From NCBI RefSeq assembly GCF_007830115.1, contig NZ_VLKP01000001.1, positions 415,160 to 479,159 of the forward strand: a stretch of 64,000 nucleotides of DNA. The letters run 5' to 3'. The DNA comes from Aerolutibacter ruishenii. GTDB taxonomy: Bacteria; Pseudomonadota; Gammaproteobacteria; Xanthomonadales; Xanthomonadaceae. The notes below the pieces were generated by a model. The model had not been told where the DNA came from. It did no database searches and saw nothing but the letters and a program-made list of their open reading frames with translations. The position numbers and the translations under genes were made by a program. Below, one piece after another: positions 1 through 8,994 of the stretch (its first letter is position 1; each line of letters opens with the position of its first letter).

Positions 1-263
1 GTGCGGAGATCCACACCGCCCAGGAAACGTTCAACGTGCCGCCGGCGCACGAGCGTCGCGTCACCGATCCCACCGGCTGCGGCGATGCGTTCCGCGCGGG
101 GCTGATCTTCGGCATCGAGAAGGGCTATGACTGGATGACCATCGGCCGCATCGGCAACCTGATGGGCGCGCTGAAGGTTGAGCATCCGGGGACGCAGAAC
201 CAGCGCTTCGATTACGAGGAGTTTGCCGAGCAGTTCAAGCAGCAGTTCGGGTACGCGCTGTAG
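1..263 (+). CDS. PfkB-family carbohydrate/nucleoside kinase, C-terminal part
   Basis: The frame is open from the window edge, so only about 86 C-terminal residues are visible. It carries the PfkB signature DPTGCGDAFRAG, equivalent to the DTxGAGD motif that holds the catalytic Asp and the anion hole, followed by the usual C-terminal helix with a GALKVEHPGTQ segment. The family phosphorylates sugars or nucleosides with ATP in the cytoplasm. The ending resembles adenosine/ribokinase-like members, but the substrate cannot be told without the N-terminal half. A run of seven T follows the stop codon directly, and a strong hairpin lies 50 bases further on. Confidence 0.85.
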   Translation, partial: AEIHTAQETFNVPPAHERRVTDPTGCGDAFRAGLIFGIEKGYDWMTIGRIGNLMGALKVEHPGTQNQRFDYEEFAEQFKQQFGYAL

Positions 264-312
264 TTTTTTTGCTGCGGGACGGGCTGATGATGGCGCTGGC
301 ATTGCTCCAGCG

Positions 313-342
313 CTCCGTCCGCGCAGGACTGCGCGGACGGAG
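313..342. terminator. Perfect 13-bp hairpin between convergent genes
   Basis: The arms at 313-325 and 330-342 are perfectly complementary around a 4-base loop. An outer ATTGCT/AGCAAT pairing extends the structure. It sits between the kinase on the plus strand and the lipoprotein gene on the minus strand, so a bidirectional terminator is the simplest reading. There is no clean T tract next to the stem, so a REP-like palindrome is also possible. Confidence 0.55.
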
Positions 343-394
343 GGTCGAAGCAATACCCATGCGCGCACGCTCCACGCGACCGCGCATCACCCCA

Positions 395-1126
395 TCACTG
401 CGGCCACTTGGGCAGTGAGGTGGTGTCCAGCGCAGCCACTTCAAACACCGCCGTGCGCGTGCCTCCAGCCTTCACCGGAAACTCGATCTCGACCACCTTC
501 GCATCGCGCACCAGCTTCCACAGCGTCCTCTCGTCCTCGATGAACATCGCGATGGCCTCGTCGGTCTTGGGTCGCGTGGCGGCCATCGCCTTGGGCGCGG
601 CGTCATCGGCCTTCACCTTGACCTTGCAACCGGCGTAGCAGTTGAAGTCACCCGTCTCCAGTACCAGGTAGCTGCTGGTGCCCCACTCCGGGTGGTCGCG
701 GAAGATCAGCCGCACCGGCTTGGCGCCGCTGCCATCGGTGTCCACCGGCTCCTGCGAGTAGATCGACGCGGACAGCTGGCTGCCCTTGCCCACCGGCTCG
801 TTGCCATAGGACCACAACGAGGCCAGGCGACGCTGTTCGCGCGCTTCGGTGGCCTTGGTGATGGCGTCGGCGTGACGTTCCTTGATCCGTGCGGCGGCGG
901 TGCTGTCGGGGTACTTGTCGATCAGCACGTCGCCATGTGCCTTGGCCAGCTCCCAGTTGTGGCGACCGTATTCGGCGTCGAACTGCCTGGCCGCATCGTC
1001 GGCGGCCTGCTCCATCGCGGCCTTCTGGCGCGCGGCGATGGCGGCCGGATCCTCGGCGGGCTTGCATGCGCCCAACGCGAGCGCGACGGCCAGCGGCAGG
1101 GCGAGGCGGAGCTTGGCGGATTTCAT
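395..1126 (-). CDS. Predicted lipoprotein of unknown function
   Basis: This is a 243-residue protein. The N-terminus is a lipoprotein signal peptide with the lipobox LGAC at about residues 17-20, so the mature protein should be lipid-anchored in the envelope. The next 80 residues are Ala- and charge-rich and probably helical. The C-terminal half contains a beta-rich region with a CYAGC cysteine pair and a VEIEFPV segment. I do not recognise the family. The start was chosen at the ATG in front of the signal peptide, preceded by GAGGAAC. It overlaps the stop of the upstream hydrolase gene by 4 bases (ATGA), so the two are probably co-transcribed. Confidence 0.8.
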   Translation of the reverse strand: MKSAKLRLALPLAVALALGACKPAEDPAAIAARQKAAMEQAADDAARQFDAEYGRHNWELAKAHGDVLIDKYPDSTAAARIKERHADAITKATEAREQRRLASLWSYGNEPVGKGSQLSASIYSQEPVDTDGSGAKPVRLIFRDHPEWGTSSYLVLETGDFNCYAGCKVKVKADDAAPKAMAATRPKTDEAIAMFIEDERTLWKLVRDAKVVEIEFPVKAGGTRTAVFEVAALDTTSLPKWPQ

Positions 1127-2100
1127 CGGGGTGTTCCTCGTTCGATCAGAGCGACCACCGCTTCGGCGACCGCATCGGGTTGTTCCATCAGCGACATGTG
1201 GCCGCAGCCGTCCAGCAGCACCTTGCGCGCCTGCGGCATGCGCGCGGCGTACAGGTCGAGTGCGCTGGGGTCGATCACCGCATCCTGGCGGCACCACAGC
1301 AGCAGTGCCGGCTGGCGGATGTGCGCGGCCTCCTCACCCGGCAGGAAGCGTTCCTCGCTGCGGCCGATCCTGTCGAGCACATGCTGTTCGAAGGCCGCCT
1401 CGCGCACGCGCCGGGCAACATAGATGCCATCGGCCGGCCACGGGATCCAGGGCCTGGCGGCCGCGTCGAAGAACACGGTGTCGAGGTAACGCTGCATGGT
1501 GGCCACGTCGTGCACCGCGAACGGATTGTGCCCCGCCAGCACATCCCGGCCGAACTGGTTGTCGGCGAAGCGGATGCCGGCGGCGTTGAGCAGACCGACG
1601 CGATCGACCAGCGCCGGATGTCGCGCCGCGACCAGGGCGGCGATGCCGCCACCCATCGAGTGGCCCAGCAGCACGGTCTGCCGACCGGGTTGGCGCGCGA
1701 CCGCCGTGATGAAGGCGGCCACGCGTTCGGACTCCGCCACGAACCCGTAGTCCGCACCGGGCTGGCGACTGCTGGCGCCCCAACCCGCGAGGTCGGGAAT
1801 CACCAGCCGGTAGTGTCCACGCAAACGTTCGGCCAGCGGGTACCAGTTCTCCTTGCTGCCGGTGAAGCCATGCAGCATCACCACGGTAGCCGCGCCGGGC
1901 GGTGCGTCATCGTTGAACGCGTACACCCAGCGATGGCCCGCAACGTCAACCGAATCCTGCTGCAATCCGGCGCCAATGCGCTGGCGGGCGAAGTCCGCGC
2001 GCAGCACCACCTCCGGATCACGCGCGACCCAGATCGCGCCGCCCAGCAACAACGCGGCCGCCACCAGGGCAGCCGCGATGAGGGCCTTGCGCCAGCGCAT
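1123..2100 (-). CDS. Alpha/beta hydrolase, membrane-anchored
   Basis: This is a 325-residue protein with one N-terminal hydrophobic segment (residues about 6-25), then an alpha/beta-hydrolase fold. The visible motifs are the oxyanion motif LHGFTGSKENW, the nucleophile elbow GHSMGG (Ser), an acid candidate in RQDAVIDPSAL and the catalytic His in GCGHMSLMEQP. Relatives are esterases, lipases or C-C bond hydrolases, and the substrate cannot be read from the sequence. The gene starts only three bases after the M1 aminopeptidase stop and overlaps the lipoprotein gene by 4 bases, so all three probably form one transcript. Confidence 0.88.
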   Translation of the reverse strand: MRWRKALIAAALVAAALLLGGAIWVARDPEVVLRADFARQRIGAGLQQDSVDVAGHRWVYAFNDDAPPGAATVVMLHGFTGSKENWYPLAERLRGHYRLVIPDLAGWGASSRQPGADYGFVAESERVAAFITAVARQPGRQTVLLGHSMGGGIAALVAARHPALVDRVGLLNAAGIRFADNQFGRDVLAGHNPFAVHDVATMQRYLDTVFFDAAARPWIPWPADGIYVARRVREAAFEQHVLDRIGRSEERFLPGEEAAHIRQPALLLWCRQDAVIDPSALDLYAARMPQARKVLLDGCGHMSLMEQPDAVAEAVVALIERGTPR

Positions 2101-2103
2101 GGC

Positions 2104-4041
2104 TTACTTTGCCGGCGCCTGCTTGGCCTTGGCGATCACCGACTCCACCGAGACGGTGGTGATCGGGTGGTAGCCCGGCTTGGCCTTGGCGAAGGTTTCC
2201 TCGGCCAGCTTCAGGCCTTCGGGCGTCTTCACCAGCGCGCTGTAGGTCGGCATGATCAGCTTGCGGCGGCCGATCTTCTGCAGGAATGCGCTGATCGCGG
2301 CATCGGCCTGGTGGTAGCCGCTGCGCACCGCCAGCGGGTACCAGCGCTGCGCGATCTCGCCGTTGGGCGTGCCGGTGAAGTGGTAGGCGGCATCCAGCGC
2401 GGCCAGCTGCCCGGTCTTGAGCGTTTCCGGCATGCCTTCGATGAAGTGCACCCACTCCTGGGTGATCCATTTGCCGGTCAGCGCCTTGTCCGGCAGCGTG
2501 CCGTTGTCCAGCCACGCCTTGCGCGCGGCATCGACGGCGTCAAAGCGCGGCGACACGGTCTTCGGCGCGAAGTCGGGGATGCCCGGCTCGTACACCCACT
2601 GCTCGACTTCCTGCATCGTCACCTTGCCCGGGTGCTTCTCGATCAGGTTGGCCTTGAGGTAGTCGACGAACTTCGCGGTCGGGATCGACTGGAAGGCGAA
2701 GTGGTCGAAGTAACCCTTCAGGAACGGATCGAACACGTCGCGACCGAAGCGCTGCTCCAGGAACTGCAGGAACCACGCGCCCTTGGTGTACTGCTGCGAG
2801 GTCAGCGAGTCGTCCGGGTTCTGGATCGTGCCCGGCTTGAGCGCCAGCACGGTGGTCTCCGGCTTGGCGTCCTTGAACTCCGCCGCCAGCTCGTTGCGCG
2901 CGATCACGCTCTCCATGTCGGCCTGCTCCTTGCCGAACAGGTCCTCGATGATGCGGTTCTCCACGTAGCTGGTGAAGCCTTCGTTGAGCCACGCGTCCTT
3001 GGAGCTGGAGAAGGTGACCAGGTTGCCCGACCAGCTGTGCGCCAGTTCGTGCGCGATCAGCGACACCAGGGTCTTGTCGCCGGTGATCACGGTGGGCGTG
3101 GCGAAGGTCAGGCGCGGGTTCTCCATGCCGCCGTACGGGAACGACGGCGGCAGCACCAGGATGTCGTAGCGGCCCCAGCGGTAAGGGCCGTACAGGCGTT
3201 CGGCGGTGTCGATCATGCGGCCGGTGTCGGCGAACTCGGCGGCGGCCTTCGGCGCCATCGACGGCTCGGCCCACACGCCGGCCGTGTCGGTGATCGGCTT
3301 GAACACCAGGTCGCCGGCGGCAATGGCCAGCAGGTACGACGGGATCGGCTGCGGCATGGTGAAGCTGTAGTCGCCGTCACGCGCGGCCTTGGGGTCGTTG
3401 TCGGCGCTCATCAGCACCATCACGTCCTTGGGCGCGGTCACGTGCGCGGTGTAGGTGAAGCGCACGCGCGGCGTGTCCTGCAGCGGCACCCACGAACGCG
3501 CGTGGATCTGCTGCGACTGGCTGAACATGAAGGGCGTCTTCTTGCCCTCGGTCATCGCCGGGGTCAGCCACTGCAGGCCGGACGCGTCGGGCGAGGTGGT
3601 GTAGGTCACGCGGATGCGCGGATTGCGCTGCGGCGCCTCGATGGTCAGCTTGCTGCCGAGCAGCTCATCAGCCGGTGCAAAACTGAACTTGAGGTCCTCC
3701 CACTTGCCGTCGGCGCGCTCGCCCACGACCTTCTCGACGGTGATCGCACGGCTGTCCAGCACCAGTTGGGTGGCGTTCTTGTCCAGCCAGTCCAGGGTGT
3801 AGGTGGCGCTGCCCGACAGCGTCTTCGCATCGAAGTCGACCTTCAGCTCCAGCGCGAGGTCCTTGGTGCGGACCTTGTCCGGCTCGGCGTAGGACTGTTC
3901 GTCGGTTTCGGCGGTAGCGTTCACGGCGGCCTGCTGGGCGGCGGCGGGCTGGGCATCGGCGCTGGAGGCCGGCGTGGATTCGCGCGAGCAGCCGGCGGCG
4001 AGCACGGCGGCCAGGCACAGGGTCAGGATCGAAGGACGCAT
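2104..4041 (-). CDS. M1-family metallo-aminopeptidase, lipoprotein
   Basis: This is a 645-residue zinc aminopeptidase of the M1 (leukotriene A4 hydrolase-like) family, which removes N-terminal residues from peptides. The exopeptidase motif GGMENPR is followed by HELAHSWSGN and then the second Glu ligand in NEGFTSYVE, so the HExxH-x18-E zinc site is complete. The C-terminal third matches the helical C-terminal domain of LTA4H-type enzymes. The N-terminus is a lipoprotein signal (lipobox LAAGC near residue 18), which places the enzyme in the periplasm or outer membrane rather than the cytosol. It is the first gene of the run that continues into the hydrolase and the lipoprotein. Confidence 0.93.
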   Translation of the reverse strand: MRPSILTLCLAAVLAAGCSRESTPASSADAQPAAAQQAAVNATAETDEQSYAEPDKVRTKDLALELKVDFDAKTLSGSATYTLDWLDKNATQLVLDSRAITVEKVVGERADGKWEDLKFSFAPADELLGSKLTIEAPQRNPRIRVTYTTSPDASGLQWLTPAMTEGKKTPFMFSQSQQIHARSWVPLQDTPRVRFTYTAHVTAPKDVMVLMSADNDPKAARDGDYSFTMPQPIPSYLLAIAAGDLVFKPITDTAGVWAEPSMAPKAAAEFADTGRMIDTAERLYGPYRWGRYDILVLPPSFPYGGMENPRLTFATPTVITGDKTLVSLIAHELAHSWSGNLVTFSSSKDAWLNEGFTSYVENRIIEDLFGKEQADMESVIARNELAAEFKDAKPETTVLALKPGTIQNPDDSLTSQQYTKGAWFLQFLEQRFGRDVFDPFLKGYFDHFAFQSIPTAKFVDYLKANLIEKHPGKVTMQEVEQWVYEPGIPDFAPKTVSPRFDAVDAARKAWLDNGTLPDKALTGKWITQEWVHFIEGMPETLKTGQLAALDAAYHFTGTPNGEIAQRWYPLAVRSGYHQADAAISAFLQKIGRRKLIMPTYSALVKTPEGLKLAEETFAKAKPGYHPITTVSVESVIAKAKQAPAK

Positions 4042-4209
4042 GAAGGGACCACGGTTGCGGGTAAGCCTCCGAGTGTACCGCCGGTGGCTGCATGGATGCG
4101 CCTGCCGCCCGCGCCAGACCTGGCTAAGCCCCGGGTACCGCCTTTGGCCAGGGGCTGTCCGTGCCCCGCCATACGCACGCGTCCAGCGCGCCCGGGAGGC
4201 GCCGCCCCC

Positions 4210-4998
4210 TCAGGCCTTGTAGCCGGTATGGATGGCCACGATGCCGGCGCTGAGGTTCCTGTAGTCGCATCGCGCGAAGCCCGCTGCCTGCATCATCGCC
4301 TTCAACTCGTCCTGCGGCGGATGTTTGCGGATGCTCTCGGCCAGATACTGGTAGCTGTCGCGGTCACCGGCAAACAGCGTGCCCAGCCGCGGCAGCACGT
4401 TGAACGAGTGGAAGTCGTAGATCGGCTTGAACCAGTCGGCCTTGACCTCGGAGAACTCCAGCACGCGTGCCTGCCCACCAGGCTTGAGCACGCGGAACAT
4501 CTCGCGCAGCGCCGCGTCCTTGTCGGTGACGTTGCGCAGGCCGAAGGCAATCGTGACCAGGTCGAAGCTGGCATCGGGGAACGGCAACTTCTCGGCATTC
4601 ATCTGCACGTATTCGAAGCCGCCGACCTTGCCCTGGTCGGTCATGCGGTCGCGGCCCACGCGCAGCATCGCGCCGTTGATGTCGCCCAGCACGATGCTGC
4701 CGCTGTCGCCCACGCGGTCGCGCAGCAGCAGGGCGATGTCACCGGTGCCGCCGGCCAGGTCCAGCACGCGGTCACCGCGGCGCACCTGCGCGGTGCCGAC
4801 GAAGTAGCGCTTCCAGATGCGGTGGATGCCCAGCGACATCAGGTCGTTCATCAGGTCGTACTTGCCCGCCACCGAGGAGAATACCTCGGCCACCAGCTTC
4901 TGCTTCTCGGCGACGGGCACGTCGCGGTAGCCGAAGTGGGTGGTGTCCGGGCGCGGGGCGGTGGACGGGGTCCGGGGCGGGGTCTGGGCGTCGCTCAT
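4210..4998 (-). CDS. ubiE: Ubiquinone/menaquinone C-methyltransferase UbiE
   Basis: This is a 262-residue SAM-dependent methyltransferase that C-methylates the benzoquinol intermediate in ubiquinone synthesis (and demethylmenaquinol where present). The UbiE signature is clear: [20 protein letters not shown] motif [11 protein letters not shown], post-motif [11 protein letters not shown], and [16 protein letters not shown]. The start used is the ATG giving MSDAQTPPR; the first 30 residues are a Pro-rich extension before the conserved FGYRDVPV. The reading frame stays open upstream without a good start. It is a single gene between the aminopeptidase and the protease cluster, with the terminator of the first protease behind it. 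Confidence 0.95.
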   Translation of the reverse strand: MSDAQTPPRTPSTAPRPDTTHFGYRDVPVAEKQKLVAEVFSSVAGKYDLMNDLMSLGIHRIWKRYFVGTAQVRRGDRVLDLAGGTGDIALLLRDRVGDSGSIVLGDINGAMLRVGRDRMTDQGKVGGFEYVQMNAEKLPFPDASFDLVTIAFGLRNVTDKDAALREMFRVLKPGGQARVLEFSEVKADWFKPIYDFHSFNVLPRLGTLFAGDRDSYQYLAESIRKHPPQDELKAMMQAAGFARCDYRNLSAGIVAIHTGYKA

Positions 4999-5076
4999 GC
5001 GGGGATTATCGCACCCTTGGCAGGCCTGGCCAGCACTCTTTCGCACGCGGGCTGGGTCGGGTGCACCATGATGAGC

Positions 5077-5100
5077 AAAGGGCCCGCGAGCGGGCCCTTT
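5077..5100 (-). terminator. Terminator of the first S8 protease gene
   Basis: A perfect 10-bp GC-rich stem (5077-5086 with 5091-5100) surrounds a 4-base loop, with A/T pairs at the base. It lies about 22 bases after the stop at 5123. Confidence 0.75.
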
Positions 5101-5122
5101 GTCTTGCCGTTGATGCAGCGAC

Positions 5123-6886
5123 TCAATAGCTGACCGACGCATTGCCCGAGCAGGTGGCGGTCCCGGCGTTGCAGACCTTGTACGTCAGGGTGCCGCGCCC
5201 CTTGATCTTGATCGCGTCGAGGTAACTGCCGGTGTTGTTCACGCCCGTACCCACCTTGGCGTTATCGCGATAGACGTCGACCGCCGCGCCGCCGCCGCTC
5301 CACGCCAGGCCCACCTGCAGACGACCCTTGACCGTGCCGTTGCTGGTGCCGGTCAGCCCGGCGGGTGCCGCGGGGGGCGTACCGCCGGCACCACCCAGCA
5401 ACTTCTCGGCGGCATCGAACGCCTGCACCAGGCCGTAGCCGAACTCGACGTCGCGACCGGGCGTGCCGAGGTCGCGTGCGGTCGAGGTCAGCGCATCACG
5501 CACTTGCTGGCTGGTCGCGCCCGGCTTGGCGCTCCACACCAGTGCGGCCACGCCAGCCACGTGCGGCGTCGCCATGGACGTGCCGTCCAGATAGGCATAT
5601 TCGCTGACGTTGGTCTGCGGCACCGTGGTCACGTTGGCGGTCTGGCCGAGGGCGTTGGCGCGCAGTGCCAGGCCATCGCTCTGCAGCAGCGTGACCGCCG
5701 GGATGGTCGACGTCACGCCGGTGCCCAGGGTGGCCGCGAGCACGCCGTCGACGTTGTTGTAGATCAGCGCGGCGCGGCCGCCACCGGCAGTGACGTTGGC
5801 AACCTTGTCCGCGAAGCTGATGTCGCCGCGCTCGCACAGCACCACCTTGCCGGCCCAGCTGCCTGCAGCGGCGCAGCGACCACCATCGACCAGCACGTCG
5901 CTGGCGCTGCCCTGCACGGTGCCGGTGATGGCATTGACCGCGTATGTCGCGCCGTTGACCAGCAGGTCCGCGTCACGCGTCGGGTAGGTGCTGTACACGC
6001 CAACACCCGGGGCCGCCACTTCCACCGCCGTGTTGTACTGCGAGAACGATGCGTGCGCGTCGTTCTGGTCCGTCGCGGCCACCGACATCACCGCCGCGTA
6101 CGACGCCGGGTAGCTCATCGTGGTGTTGCCGTCATTGCCGGCGGCGGCAACGCTCAGTACGCCCTGGTTGTACAGGTTGGTGAACGCATTGCTTTCCGTG
6201 GTGCTGGGCAGCGAGCCGCCCAGGCTCATGTTGATCACCCTGGCGCCGGCGCGCTGGCACTCGTCGGCGGCGGCGATCAGGTTGGAGACGTAGCTGAAGC
6301 GCTTGCAGGTGGGGCCGTCGAAGTACTTGACGATGTGCAGCGACAACTTGCCGGGGCTGACGCCGACCACGCCGCGGTCGTTGCTGGCGGCGGCAATGGT
6401 GCCCGCCACATGGGTGCCGTGGCCGCAGGTGTCGTTGTTCCAGCCGGCCGGATAGCCGGACAGGGCGACACCGGCAAAATCCTCGTGCGCGGCGTTGATG
6501 CCCGAGTCGATCACGCAGACCTTGATGCCGGTACCGTCGGCGCCCACCGCCACGGTCTCCGGCGCCTGCACCTTGGCGATGCCGTAGGGCACGGTCTGTG
6601 CGAGCGCATAACGCGGCGCATCGACTTCCACGTATTCGATGTTGGGGTTGTTGCGCAGCCCCTGCAGGGCCTGCGCCGGCACGGTCACCGAGATCACGCG
6701 GTGCTTGTCCAGGCGGCGGTGCACCTTGCCGCCCGCGCCCTGCAACGCGGCTTCCGCGTGCGCGGCGGCACCCGGCTTGAACTTGACCAGCACCCGGTTC
6801 GGGTCCGGCTGTTCGGCATGGGTGGCGGCGGATGACAGCAGGACAAGCGTGGCGGCGAGCGCCTGGACAAGCGGTTGTAGCGTCAT
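5123..6886 (-). CDS. S8 subtilisin-like secreted protease with PA domain (paralogue 1)
   Basis: This is a 587-residue precursor. A signal peptide (about residues 1-24, ending THA) is followed by a short inhibitor-I9-like propeptide and then the S8 catalytic domain: Asp in VCVIDSGIN (about 127), His in [10 protein letters not shown] (about 156), oxyanion Asn in AAAGNDGN and Ser in [13 protein letters not shown] (about 437). Between the Asn and the Ser, residues about 305-425 form a protease-associated (PA) insert. A C-terminal beta domain of about 90 residues follows the catalytic domain. The start is the ATG at the signal peptide; the longer open frame upstream has no signal. Two paralogues lie directly upstream, and this is the last of the three. 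Confidence 0.95.
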   Translation of the reverse strand: MTLQPLVQALAATLVLLSSAATHAEQPDPNRVLVKFKPGAAAHAEAALQGAGGKVHRRLDKHRVISVTVPAQALQGLRNNPNIEYVEVDAPRYALAQTVPYGIAKVQAPETVAVGADGTGIKVCVIDSGINAAHEDFAGVALSGYPAGWNNDTCGHGTHVAGTIAAASNDRGVVGVSPGKLSLHIVKYFDGPTCKRFSYVSNLIAAADECQRAGARVINMSLGGSLPSTTESNAFTNLYNQGVLSVAAAGNDGNTTMSYPASYAAVMSVAATDQNDAHASFSQYNTAVEVAAPGVGVYSTYPTRDADLLVNGATYAVNAITGTVQGSASDVLVDGGRCAAAGSWAGKVVLCERGDISFADKVANVTAGGGRAALIYNNVDGVLAATLGTGVTSTIPAVTLLQSDGLALRANALGQTANVTTVPQTNVSEYAYLDGTSMATPHVAGVAALVWSAKPGATSQQVRDALTSTARDLGTPGRDVEFGYGLVQAFDAAEKLLGGAGGTPPAAPAGLTGTSNGTVKGRLQVGLAWSGGGAAVDVYRDNAKVGTGVNNTGSYLDAIKIKGRGTLTYKVCNAGTATCSGNASVSY

Positions 6887-7001
6887 TTCTGGCTTCCGGA
6901 GGTGACTGGACACCTGGAATCCAACGCCGCCGACGCGTGCCCCCCCTACCCACCTACCCCGGCCGCCGCCTTCCACCACACGCTGGCGTCCGGCGGACAC
7001 G

Positions 7002-7028
7002 ACAAGGGCCCGACGTGCGGGCCCTTGT
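7002..7028 (-). terminator. Terminator of the second S8 protease gene
   Basis: A perfect 11-bp stem (7002-7012 with 7018-7028) and a 5-base loop lie 20 bases after the stop at 7049. The core GGGCCCG resembles those of the terminators behind the other two protease genes. Confidence 0.75.
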
Positions 7029-7048
7029 ACGTACACCACGCGAGGGAC

Positions 7049-8788
7049 TCAGAAGCTTACGGTCACCTGGCCGCTGCAGGCGCTGGCCGAACCGCCATTG
7101 CACACCTGGAAAGTGTACGAGCCCCGCGCACGCACCGACTGCGCCCACGTGCCGGTGTTGGCGATGCCCGCCGCCACCACGCTGCCATCGCGGCGCACGT
7201 CGACCGTGCTGCCGCCGCTGCTCCAGGTCAGGGTGATGGTGGACTTGTTCCTGGCCACCGGCCCCTTGCTTGCGGCCAGACCGGTCGGCGCCGCTGCGCC
7301 ACCGCCCAGCAACGCTGCAGTGGCGTCGAAGGCCTGTACCAGGCCATAACCGAAGTTGTTGTCACGGCCTGCCGCGCCCAGGTCGAGCGCGGTGGATTCC
7401 AGCGCCGTGCGCACGTCGGCGTTGCTGGCGGCCGGCTTGGCGCTCCAGACCAGGGCCGCCACGCCGGAAACGTGCGGGGTCGCCATCGAGGTGCCGTCCA
7501 GGTAGGCATAGCCGCTGGTGTTGCTCACCGGCACGGTGCTGACGTTGGCGTTCTGGCCCAGCGCGCCCGTCACCAGCGACTGTCCGTCCTCCTGGCTCAT
7601 GCTCACCGCGGGAATCGTGGAGCTGCCGCTGAGCGTGCCGGAGAAGCCGCCGGGGGCGTTGTTGTAGACCACCGCCGCCGCACCGCCGCCGCTGGTCACG
7701 TTGGTCACTTTCTGCGCGAAGCTGATCACGCCGCGCTCGCACAGCACGACTTTGCCGGCCCAGCTGCCCACGCTGTCGCACAGGCCGCCGTTGACCAGCG
7801 CGCCGGCCGCAGTGGCCTGCACGGTGCCTTCGATGGCCGCCACCAGGTAGCTGCTGGCACCCACGGTGACATCGGCACTCTTGAACGGATAGGTGCTGAG
7901 TACCGACACACCGGGCGCGGCAATGTCGACCGCGTTGTTGTACTGCGAGAACGAGGCCTTGGCGTTGGTGCTGTCGGTGGCCGCCACCGACATCACGCTG
8001 GCATACGAGGCCGGGTAGCTGAAGGTGGAGTTGCCGTCATTGCCGGCCGCCGCGATGCTGAGGATGCCAGCGCTGTTGAGGCTCGCGAACGCGTTGTTCT
8101 CGGTGGCGCTGGAGGTGCGGCCGCCCAGGCTCATGCTGATGATCTTCGCGCCCGCCGACTGGCAGCGGTTGGCCGCGTCCACCAGCGTGGAGCTGTAGCT
8201 CCAGTCGCAGGCCGCGCCATCGAACACCTTGACGATATGCAGGCTGACCTTGGCCGGGCTCACCCCGACCACGCCGACGCTGTTGTTGGCGGCGGCAATC
8301 GTGCCCGCGACATGCGTGCCATGCCCGCAGCTATCGTTGTTCCAGCCGCTGGGGTAGCCGGTCATGCTGATGCCGGCGAATTCCTCGTGGTTGGCATTGA
8401 TGCCCGAGTCGATCACGCACACCTTGATGCCGGTGCCATCGGCGCCGGTGGCCACGGTCTCGGGCGCCTGCACGCGGGTGATGCCCCACGGCGTGGTCTG
8501 CGCCGACGGATACCGCGGCGCGTCAGCCTCGATGTATTCGATGTTGGGATTGTTGCGCAGGCCCTGCAGGGCCAGTGGCGGCACGGTGGCGGCAAACGCA
8601 CGCAGGCGGTCGAACCGGTAGTGGGTGCGTGCTCCCGCGGCCTTGAGCGCAGCCTCGGCGGCGGCGCCCGTGCCGGGCTTGTACTTCACCCAGACCCGGT
8701 TGGGATCGGGCTGGGCGGCAAGCGCGGTGGCGGACAGGGTAAACGCAAGGGCGGCGGCGAGTGCCGCAACAAGCTTCTGCTGCTTCAT
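7049..8788 (-). CDS. S8 subtilisin-like secreted protease with PA domain (paralogue 2)
   Basis: This is a 579-residue precursor with a clear signal peptide (Lys-rich start, hydrophobic core, ATALAA cleavage region) and the propeptide opening QPDPNRVWVKYKPG shared with its neighbours. The catalytic residues are in [15 protein letters not shown] (Asp), [11 protein letters not shown] (His), [11 protein letters not shown] (Asn) and [13 protein letters not shown] (Ser). The PA insert precedes the Ser block, and a C-terminal beta domain ends with a Cys pair (VCNGGSASACSG). The cysteine placement and domain order match paralogue 1, so the two arose by tandem duplication. The protein is probably exported and degrades extracellular protein. 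Confidence 0.95.
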   Translation of the reverse strand: MKQQKLVAALAAALAFTLSATALAAQPDPNRVWVKYKPGTGAAAEAALKAAGARTHYRFDRLRAFAATVPPLALQGLRNNPNIEYIEADAPRYPSAQTTPWGITRVQAPETVATGADGTGIKVCVIDSGINANHEEFAGISMTGYPSGWNNDSCGHGTHVAGTIAAANNSVGVVGVSPAKVSLHIVKVFDGAACDWSYSSTLVDAANRCQSAGAKIISMSLGGRTSSATENNAFASLNSAGILSIAAAGNDGNSTFSYPASYASVMSVAATDSTNAKASFSQYNNAVDIAAPGVSVLSTYPFKSADVTVGASSYLVAAIEGTVQATAAGALVNGGLCDSVGSWAGKVVLCERGVISFAQKVTNVTSGGGAAAVVYNNAPGGFSGTLSGSSTIPAVSMSQEDGQSLVTGALGQNANVSTVPVSNTSGYAYLDGTSMATPHVSGVAALVWSAKPAASNADVRTALESTALDLGAAGRDNNFGYGLVQAFDATAALLGGGAAAPTGLAASKGPVARNKSTITLTWSSGGSTVDVRRDGSVVAAGIANTGTWAQSVRARGSYTFQVCNGGSASACSGQVTVSF

Positions 8789-8919
8789 GTGTGGTCCCCG
8801 AAAGTGTGGAACGGACGTTCACGCAGTTCACGCACCTCCCCCTTCGGCACGCACGCCCGAAGCTAGACCCGGCGGTGTTAATCCCCCGTAAAGCGTTTGG
8901 CAACCCGCGCCGAAAAACA

Positions 8920-8947
8920 AGGAGGGCCCGCCGTAGCGGGCCCTCCT
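8920..8947 (-). terminator. Rho-independent terminator of the third S8 protease gene
   Basis: A perfect 12-bp stem (8920-8931 with 8936-8947) and a CGTA loop are followed, in the minus direction, by TTGTTTTTC. It is the best-formed terminator of the three in the cluster. Confidence 0.85.
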
Positions 8948-8994
8948 CGACCAGACGACCAGCCCGGCACCTGGCCGGGCATGTCGCCCTGCAC